Below, piece after piece: positions 56,508 through 64,000 of a stretch of 64,000 nt of DNA. The notes beneath the pieces were generated by a model that saw nothing but the letters and a program-made list of their open reading frames with translations, ran no database searches and was not told the origin of the DNA. Source of the DNA: Muricea muricata. Taxonomy: Eukaryota; Cnidaria; Anthozoa; Malacalcyonacea; Plexauridae. The translations under genes and the position numbers were made by a program. How positions within the stretch are numbered: position 1 is the first letter of the stretch; every line of letters starts with the position of its first letter. The DNA lies in assembly GCA_963855995.1 (NCBI GenBank), contig OY979716.1, positions 37,659,624-37,723,623 of the forward strand, read 5' to 3'.

Positions 56508-57050
56508 ATGGTGGCAAATTGGCATTGGCAATAAGTGGCATCTGTTTATAACAAAATGCTAATGGCTGGTTTACACTATCAATCTTTTTGTGACCAAGGT
56601 ATAGTTTGGTGACAGTATATTTAAATATATATGGTAATTCAACCCCATTGCTATTTTGAAGTTCTGTGACTGAAGACATTCAACACAAACTTTTGTCACA
56701 GAAAGTTTGGCTGTGTAAACCAGGCAGGTATTGTTTATTATTGCACAGCAAATTTCCCAAGGGCAATAAAAATGTTGATTATATAGATACTATTTGCAAA
56801 ATACTTGCTCTAAAACAAGTAAACAAATTCATTGCCTTTTGGAAATTTCTTGAGGCAGTATTTTAACTTGTTTTTGAACAAACTACACAATTTAAATGAT
56901 ATGTGACACATCTGTAAATAATCATGTTGTGAGTAATGTAAATATAATTAAGAAACAATAACTAGATGGTATGATTCATAACTTACTTTATTCAGTATAT
57001 CTATATACAGTATCATGGCTAGAAATTTGCCAGGCAGGAAACAAATTCGT

Positions 57051-57199
57051 GCTATAAATATGATGGCCCAACATATAAATATGATGGCCCAAAAGATATC
57101 TTAAGTTAGAGACGAAACGTTACTTAATAATTTTTTTTATATATTTACTGGTTTTATGGCTTTGCTAAAAGTTATATGTTGGGCCATCATATTTATAGC
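57051..57199. mobile_element. 149-bp MITE inside the P-like element
   Basis: GCTATAAATATGATGGCCCA and then ACATATAA at the left are exactly complementary to the right end. A partial third copy of acatataaatatgatggccc follows the left arm. It lies between the two convergent genes. Confidence 0.85.
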
Positions 57200-57261
57200 A
57201 AGAATATCTATATACATAGTTAACAATTTATAAAATGTTAGAATGAATACAAAGTCTATTG

Positions 57262-58558
57262 TTACTCACTGTTTTTCTTCAATTCTTTTCGCAAAGCTTT
57301 CTTCTTAGGTGCATTTGTGCTAAGTTTATATTTATTAACAATATCTTTTGCAAATGAAAAGCATCTAATTTTTATGTACAATTTAATAAAATTTTCCAAA
57401 TACAATGACTTACATTCTTTAGAAATCTCATTGTCACAATTGTCTATAATATTGTCCCACAAGCCATTAACAGATGCCAAAGATAAAACTTCATTTACCA
57501 TTGTTTCAACTGGAAGGTGTGTGATCATTCCTTTATCAGTACTGTTTTTAAATATCAATTCACATGCTTCAGCTATATCAATTCACATGCTTCAGCTATG
57601 CTAACAATCCAAGGATGGGGTGACCAGAGTCCACCTCTTGAAAGTGAAGCAATATACGGGTTGAGATCATCATCAACTCTCATTGATAGCATCAGTGCCT
57701 GGATTTCTTTATTTCTTGCTGAATCACATTGTCGGCAGTTTTTGCTCTTCTGGTAAAGTGAGCATACAATATAGCCTGATAAATATGCCAAAGGACCAAA
57801 CTCCTCAGGTTACAAAGACATATGTTCTTTCTTCTAAAATTAAAAATGAATATACTGTAGTTTTATATTTGTTTCTCTTTTTACTCATACCAATAGAGGT
57901 TATCAACTATGTTGTAAATACAGAAGCTGCCCTTTTTTAACCAATATTAATTTGTCTTTCAGTCTTTGACACTCTAGTTTCCTATGGGTTGCCAAAGGCT
58001 CTATTTTTATGCTTAAATTATTTATGAAAATTTATGTTTAGTTGGAATATATTCTAATTCTATACCTTAGCACTTGATGTATCTTTACAAATGACTCACT
58101 GGGTTTAAGCTTCAAGACCTCTGTAATATGTTCTTTTTTGTAAAGCTTTTCATCCGTCAAGTGTTGATCAGTATCACTGATCAATATTAACTTTCTCAGA
58201 TGAAACAATCTGCATAGGTTCAGGAAGAGAACGAGAACTGTGGCCTTGTTCAGATGGGTGTTTGTTGTTTTGATGTCTTGTCAGGCCGCCTTTAGATTTG
58301 CAAACTTTGCTGCAAAAATCGCAAGGAAATTGCTTTCTGCCCTCAACCTTAAAAAAAAGCAGCGTTCAAATAATAAGAATTTCATCGCACTTAAATGGTG
58401 AAAGTATTTAAAATAGTTTTTCAGTACCTCCTCAAGTGAGTCCTGAACTTCGACCTCAATTTCTTGCGTATGTAGTCCAAGTAAAGCGATCGTCCGTTGA
58501 AAACCGGCTTCTTGCTCCAAAATATCGCCGCAAACACCTGTCCCTTCCATATCTAGCA
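57262..58558 (-). pseudogene. C2H2-finger protein with unclassified C-terminal domain
   Basis: Minus-strand exon 1 reads MLDMEGTGVCGDILEQEAGF and GLHTQEIEVEVQDSLEEV. Next comes a C2H2 finger FPCDFCSKVCKSKGGLTRHQ followed by NNKH near 58330-58260. After a poorly readable stretch come LSGYIVCSLYQKSKNCRQCD, MRVDDDLNPYIASLSRGGLW and, following an exact 23-bp tandem duplication (57554-57599) that shifts the frame, MITHLPVETMVNEVLSLASV and LYIKIRCFSFAKDIVNKYKL. The C-terminal blocks look like the all-helical end of P/THAP9-type or related transposases. No DDE triad is identifiable. It runs towards the THAP gene. Confidence 0.6.
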
Positions 58559-59250
58559 ATACTATGCGTTGCGTTGAAAAAATTTTGACAATAAACGTTT
58601 ATTTCACGCACTTGGCGAGACAATCCGCTGTATCTGTAGTTGTATTGTAACATGATACTATGATACACGATACTCCATACGCATAAACAGGAGCAACAAA
58701 AGGCCCTTCGCGAGTAAAAATTATTTCTGAACATCCCTTTAATATACGCAGACTATGATCAATCTTCGTATTTTTTAGGAGATTCGTAAAACCATAAAAA
58801 AAGTCGTATTTTGAAATGGTTTCTATAAGATTGTATTACAAAATCACTCATTTGTGCACTATATCAGGTCACGTGGGGTACTTCACAACATATTTTAACA
58901 AAGGTCGCGTGTCCCTTTGATATTTACCGGCCTTCCAAACCCTCCCATATATTAACTATGTTCCTAATGAGGCAGTCAACATAGAGTATGAAATAGCATG
59001 CCAGCTAGTTGCGAGTGACTTATTGTAAGTGTATGAGATTTTGAAGGTCAAAAAATAAACAAACAAAAAAGAGAAAGCTTGTGTGTCAGATCGTTTCTTT
59101 ATGCCTTTCCTAAGCATGCTGATGAGTCCTGATATTGAGCAAAACAGCAGTAGAGCTCAAATGCGGCTGTAACAAAGTTAATGCTAATATGATGATGTTA
59201 TGACGTCATGGTATTGGTGACGTCATTACAAAGGAAATTGCTGCCCGAGA

Positions 59251-59531
59251 TAGGAATGAAACTATCAAAATTAGTAAACAAACCCATGAACGTAGGCTTC
59301 CGGTAAACGGAAGTCGAAAAGTAAAAACAAGCAATGCAAGTCAGTATAATATATTTGAAATATATATCTTTGTGCACTCTGTTGGTTGCTATTGACACCC
59401 ACGCTATCGTGTGAAAAAGCATGTCCCTGACCTTGAATGTTAGTGATCAAGTTTCAGTGTAACCTTGAAACACCGAGCTAAATGAAGAAATCAAACACAA
59501 CCGAATAACATCTGTTCAGTCATAGCGTGAG
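59251..59531. other. No gene seen
   Basis: AT-rich flank outside the large inverted repeat. Confidence 0.4.
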
Positions 59532-59539
59532 TATATAAG
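59532..59539 (+). promoter_or_regulatory. Candidate TATA box
   Basis: TATATAAG stands 37 bp upstream of an ATG at 59576. The ATG opens a 19-codon frame, MPNGCSGNRSQTNSDVDLW, that runs into a GGTATGT donor. The arrangement fits a core promoter with a short first exon, but in AT-rich DNA this can arise by chance. Confidence 0.3.
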
Positions 59540-60946
59540 TCCGTGTCTTTGCACTTTTTGTCATAATATCTCAAAATGCCCAATGGATGCAGTGGAAACA
59601 GATCTCAAACCAACAGCGATGTAGACTTATGGGTATGTATTGTTGTTGTTAGTGTTCTTATATATATAACAATATAATGGAATAAACTTAAACTTGCTGT
59701 TATTGTTTTTGTAGCCTTCTGGCTTTTAAACTGCCATGCAGTGTTGCAAGGGCTGCAGACTAGAGCATTCGTAATGTATCTAGTTAGCTGGTGAGCAGAA
59801 GGCGTTTGTTATTTGTGCTCTCACAATTTCATGATAGGCAAACATGACACAGAATAAATGTATAAACATATTAGTTCAGGCTGCTATGCATATGTAAAGG
59901 ATAAGTGAAACAAACGCTACAAATACCAATTTATATATAGATATATGTATATATAAAGATGTGATATTTTTTTTGCAATTTTCGAACATAGTATTTATAA
60001 TTCTTAGCAAGAAAAAGGTATTTATGATTAATTAAATACAAAATATAAATCTTGCATCTCCTGGGCATTTTTAAAATTTAATGATAAGATATGGCATGCC
60101 ATGCTCATGCATTTTTATACAGATATGCTAAAAATTATATAGGAACATTAACCATTGTTGAACTCTGAATAAAAAAAATTTGTACTTAGACTAACTTCTG
60201 TGAATCTCTATATATTTTCTGTAAACTAATATTCCACTTAAAGTTATGCCCTGAGGATTGCATTCTGAAGAGAATAAAACAAAACAGGGGGACTGCATTT
60301 ATGAAGATGCGAGAGGGGGTGTTCGCTTAACAGCGAATAATTCTCTAACTCTTTATCAATGAAACAAACACGTTAAAAATGGACGGCACACGCTCAATTA
60401 CAAATGGCGGTAACAATGTGAAGCATTTAGGTTGAAAATATGTAGTTCCCCCCTCCACCCCTGCCAAGTTACTATAAAATTTGTCATGCCCCTCCTAGAT
60501 ATAATAAAAAGAGTGGTCCAAAACGTACAGGTGAAAAGGGAGAATTAAAGTGTACTGATGGATACCTTGGCCACTTATTAACGATTGCATAAGCAGACAA
60601 CTTATACGAACATTTTCTAACCACCAGACCAAATCTGTTACAAATCAACCATCATTATTGAAAAGGTGGTAGATTGTCCAGTAATGCATTGCAGTCGAAA
60701 ATCTTTTAAGGGATATGGCAATATATATTTTTTTTTAGTTTAATATAGTTTTTGTATTGTACACACTTACGAAAAAATGAAATAATGACTTATCAGCCTT
60801 TTATTACCTCACAAATCTGTCCTGTTTTCATCACAATTTCCTGATAACGCCGCCATCTTGAATTGATTGTATTAAAATTACATCAACAATTCAAGATTTG
60901 CGTGACGTCACACCCAGGGAATATTCAATGCATCAAACAAGTAAAT
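59540..60946. other. No gene beyond the possible first exon at 59576-59632
   Basis: Long AT-rich stretch without protein-like frames. If the first exon is real, its downstream exons are not recognised here. Confidence 0.4.
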
Positions 60947-61482
60947 ATGACAGACTCAAACGCAGACCAAGGGCAAGACCCGCAGGAAAATGACGAAATA
61001 TGTCCTTATATGTTTGAACCGAACAAAAACGATAGTAATAACGAACAGTTATTCTGACGATGATTCAACTTCAACTGGAGAGGATTCATACAGCAGCAAT
61101 GATAGTTTGAAGAAATAAATGCATGGCGGCGTACTGACTTAAATTGGTGCAAATGTTGTAAATGTGACCTCATGGCAATGACAAGAGAAAGTTTTTGTTG
61201 CCATGAAAAGGCCGTCGAGTATGATGAATATGATTCCAAGCTTTTTGCTGTCCAAAGCCAAGGATTTAACTGCATTACAAGTTTGTCTTCATTTATGAAC
61301 AACATGCTAACTGAGGACGTCCTGTGTGTTCATGTAGCCCAGTATTTGGAAGATAACTGGCTTATCAGAGATGCTCTAGATGGATCTTTGAAATATTAGG
61401 AAAGAAGTGTCGAAGAGTTTTCCCTTGGGACAAATTTGCCTCACCAGACGATATTTTTACACATTTTAAACTTTCGAAATAA
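60947..61482 (+). pseudogene. P2X7 C-terminal (ballast-type zinc) domain gene, copy 2
   Basis: Starts MTDSNADQGQDPQENDEICP and YMFEPNKNDSNNE, shifts frame to SDDDSTSTGEDSYSSND (acidic linker), then LNWCKCCKCDLMAMTRESFC followed by CHE, the W-CxxC-type zinc site, CITSLSSFMNNMLTEDVL, and after another shift LGKKCRRVFPWDKFASPDDI ending FTHFKLSK and stop. This is the whole length of the P2X7 intracellular zinc domain as found in stand-alone proteins. The AYRxF block between LDGSLKY and the GKK part is lost. It is only distantly similar to copy 1 at 14516. Confidence 0.75.
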
Positions 61483-61714
61483 ATGATAATGCTTGACTGC
61501 TTGGTTAATAAACTCAGTGGAGTCAAATCAAATTCCTTAATTTAGAAAGCATCATGGGTTTTATTTAAGCAGAATGAGAAAGTTGATTTCTGTTATGTAA
61601 AGACATTCAGTCTAGAGAAGGCAAGACTATATACTTTTGATAAATGTACAACGTTGAATTGCTAACATTAAATAACAAGCAAATTATAGATATAATCCTG
61701 TAAAGCCTGTTGTG
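61483..61714. other. No gene seen
   Basis: Short AT-rich spacer. Confidence 0.4.
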
Positions 61715-61739
61715 TCAAACACTGATCTTTGTCAGCTTT

Positions 61740-62300
61740 TGAAAGTTGTTAACAAGTGATTTATTTGTTGACTCAAATGGTATCGTTGCATTCACATGCT
61801 TTAATGCATTTTTTTTCAGCCATTTTGCACGGACATCTGTGTGTTGCACACTTTCCAGAGCAGTCACATTTAATTTCTGTGACTTTGTTGGCAGGCTTAG
61901 TAAATCTGCTATGGTGGTTAGCAACTTTTTCTTGCTTTGTTTGTGGCTGCTTGCCTTCAAGATACTTTTTAACCAAAGAGCAAGGCTCTTTTGGAAGCAG
62001 CCCCTCTGCATGACATTTAGCTTTGAGAAGGTTGTTGAATTCTTTCCTTAACCTGGTAGCTTCAGATTGGATTGACACTTTGTATTCTATAAATTGTTTA
62101 ACGAGGTTTGGTCATATTTTGAAAAGTCACCTATCAACAGGGAATAATACTGGTAACTTACGGTGGGTTGGACATTCCTTTATTGGTCTTGCCACTGCCT
62201 TTTCACCACCATGGGCCTTTGGATAAACAACAAGCCATTGATCACTTCCTTGCTTTGTCTTAGCTTGTTTTCTGGCAGAATTCTCATTATAATGAAGGTT
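61740..62300 (-). pseudogene. Cys-rich transposon-type protein, 3' exons
   Basis: Minus-strand exon 62300-62165 reads ENSARKQAKTKQGSDQWLVV, YPKAHGGEKAVARPIKECPT and ends HR before GTAAGT. The next exon, from about 62085, reads QSEATRLRKEFNNLLKAKCH, AEGLLPKEPCSLVKKYLEGK and finally IKCDCSGKCATHRCPCKMAE with KKCIKAC, a dense Cys cluster of the type C-terminal in some integrase/KRBA2-like proteins. A stop follows ECNDTI. Only the C-terminal part is seen. Its exons are also present in the adjacent duplicate. Confidence 0.5.
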
Positions 62301-62822
62301 CGAGCAAAAAAGCCTGCATGAAAAGATCAATGTTTGAAAAGATAGGTTTTGTGACTTTGTTGGCAGGCTTAGTAAATCTGCTATGGCGGTTAGCAACTTT
62401 TTCTTGCTTTGTTTGTGGCTGCTTGCCTTCAAGATACTTTTTAACCAAAGAGCAAGGCTCTTTTGGAAGCAGCCCCTCTGCATGACATTTAGCTTTGAGA
62501 AGGTTGTTGAATTCTTTCCTTAACCTGGGAGCTTCAGATTGGATTGACACTATGTATTCTATAAATTGTTTAACGAGGTTTGGTCATATTTTGAAAAGTC
62601 ACCTATCAACAGGGAATAATACTGGTAACTTACGGTGGGTTGGACATTCCTTTATTGGTCTTGCCACTGCCTTTTCACCACCATGGGCCTTTGGATAAAC
62701 AACAAGCCATTGATCACTTCCTTGCTTTGTCTTAGCTTGTTTTCTGGCAGAATTCTCATTATAATGAAGGTTCGAGCAAAAAAGCCTGCATGAAAAGATC
62801 AATGTTTGAAAAGATAGGTTTT
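61879..62822. repeat. 472-bp tandem duplication
   Basis: 61879-62350 and 62351-62822 are nearly identical (differences such as ctatggtgg/ctatggcgg and acctggtagc/acctgggagc). The unit begins gtgactttgttggcaggctt and ends gaaaagataggtttt. It duplicates two exons of the minus-strand Cys-rich gene but not the Cys-cluster end. Confidence 0.97.
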
Positions 62823-64000
62823 GTATTATATATGTATTCTAAACAATGCTTTTATAATGAATTGTCATGGCAATTTAACAAACCTTGCCATCAGTGAGCG
62901 GTAAGGGTAAAATTTTTTTTTGGTGCAAACTGGTTATCCAGTGAATGTTTAGCCTCCAGTGCCGATGTTTGGTGATAGTTAGATACTTTACGAATTGCGG
63001 AGATGAACCGTGGTCTAGTGAGAATTTGTTTCAATTTCTTAAATGCTGCTGAGCCTAAGAAGACATGGACATTCATTGTTCAGTTAAACTGTGTTACATT
63101 ATTAACCATTGTAGCAACTGAATCATGGACTGCAGAGTCACAGCATACCACTGCAAAGCGTCATTTCAGGGAATGCCCCACCCCCACTTTTGAATACCCT
63201 CCGCAGGCCCTGATTCAGTTGGTACAATGGTTAATAAGGTAACACACAGAATTACTTGCTGACAGCATTAGCATTTTAGCTATGCTATTGTAACTGCATG
63301 AAAAAAAAGATTTAGCTGCTACCATCCATTCTCTTTCTATAACCTCATGAGTGCACTATCTAAAAATTTTGTTTTCCTTATGGCAGTGTATGTTAACAAT
63401 ATGATTTAGAAGACTTAGCCACTTCTCTTTCTTTGGGTGATGTGCTTGATATTGCAACCCTGTAAATGTTGATGATAGACTATGAAAGAAGAAAACATTT
63501 CTATGTAGCATTTATGATGATATACATTTATTGATGATATACATGTAATCTAAAATAAAACATTTTTTCTGCCAAATTTTACCCCTATCCAAGGCTTTAT
63601 AGCACAAAATTTCATTGTTTTAGTCACTTTCAGAAGCCGCTTTTTCTTTCCTGTGAACAAACTAAGAAATAAATGCATTACATGAAAAGCTGTTATCCTG
63701 TGTCTGCAGGGATAAGCAAGGTTACAACTAAATGTGGCAATAGTATTACCCACTAAACCTCATAAATTATTCGAAATTTAGTTCGATATTTATATTACAG
63801 TTACCCCTAGCCAAATGCCAAACATCTTATGCATGGTCAATATCAGGATTTTCTTCTGCCAATTAAGAAGTAACCTGCGTATGTCTGTCTGTTATAACTT
63901 TGGAGATGTTACTATTAGCATCATGCAGGTAAGCAAGTTGCCTTTTTAATGCCTCCAATTCCATTGCATTGGAATTTTTTACTTCTGTGTTCTGAAGCAG
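62823..64000. other. No gene recognised
   Basis: A plus-strand frame at 63003-63242 ends QALIQLVQWLIR before GTAACA and might be an exon, but no domain is known. The remainder is AT-rich. Confidence 0.35.

Larger units (their letters stand above)
55693..58959. mobile_element. 3.27-kb P-like element with convergent THAP and C2H2 genes
   Basis: CATAGTTAATATAATGGGAG on the left and the complement of the right end, CATAGTTAATATATGGGAGG, form inverted repeats through GGTTTGGAAGGC. TTCCTAA stands directly outside both ends (GTTCCTAA if 8 bp are counted). The left arm of the large inverted repeat shows a single TTCCTAA at the same place near 48690 and no element. The CA start, the 7-8-bp duplication and the THAP gene point to the P superfamily, but a transposase core is not visible. 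Confidence 0.88.
54445..59250. repeat. Right arm of the large inverted repeat
   Basis: Reverse complement of the left arm; see 48405-53290. The arm is continuous from 54445 to 55692 and from 58960 to 59250, interrupted only by the THAP/C2H2 element. About 1.5 kb without the insertion. Frames at 54446-54972 are not conserved in the other arm and are not called as genes. Confidence 0.85.

Noticed and set aside
1-64000. tRNA or rRNA genes
   Set aside because: No A-box/B-box pair with a foldable cloverleaf and no rRNA-like conserved sequence was noticed on reading both strands; a covariance-model search would be needed to exclude decayed copies.

Overview
The window looks like transposon-dense nuclear DNA of an invertebrate animal. 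It is AT-rich, with GT-AG introns, no operons and no ribosome binding sites. The mix of relics (DIRS, Penelope-like, two Mutator-type lineages, hAT, THAP/P-like, TTAA-type, Tc1/mariner, stand-alone P2X7-type zinc domains, RecQ- and PIF1-like genes) recalls cnidarian or sponge genomes. This is a judgement from memory of those families; no ordinary single-copy host gene places the species. No tRNA, rRNA or CRISPR array was seen. Almost every long frame is broken by stops or frameshifts.

0-10 kb: a decayed DIRS-like retrotransposon (gag-like, RT, RNase H, tyrosine recombinase); a RecQ-like helicase exon split by a 247-bp inverted-repeat element; a minus-strand gene recalled as the DUF6589 family; a complete but frameshifted Mutator-like transposase. 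10-21 kb: a PIF1-like helicase relic and a companion ORF, a P2X7-type zinc-domain gene with a clean intron, a near-complete 2.7-kb hAT element with terminal repeats, then a field of tandem repeats.

21-31 kb: a five-part SWIM-finger MULE transposase on the minus strand whose splice sites still join in frame; a pair of ~520-bp inverted repeats enclosing a TTAA-flanked 3.0-kb element and a 192-bp MITE. 30.5-35 kb: a HECT-like gene fragment split by a 3.9-kb cassette bounded by two direct ~265-bp repeats. The cassette carries an HUH endonuclease/SF3 helicase gene pair and a Tc1/mariner relic. 35.8-38.3 kb: an integrase-core gene split by a Tc1 element with TA target duplication.

38-48 kb: minisatellite, a 960-bp terminal-inverted-repeat element, an unclassified zinc-finger/RNase-H-like gene, and a MITE cluster around a 366-bp tandem repeat. 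48.4-59.25 kb: a very large inverted repeat (two arms of ~1.5-1.7 kb before insertions, ~1.1-kb centre). One arm carries a head-to-head Penelope-like pair and a 971-bp TA-flanked MITE; the other carries a 3.27-kb element with convergent THAP and C2H2 genes. For the last two, the opposite arm preserves the empty site. 59.5-64 kb: a possible promoter and first exon, a second P2X7-type zinc-domain gene, and a 472-bp tandem duplication of a Cys-rich gene's exons.

The genes do not form a pathway. The window records successive insertions, several dateable relative to each other because one element interrupts another. Family names rest on motif recognition without database searches.
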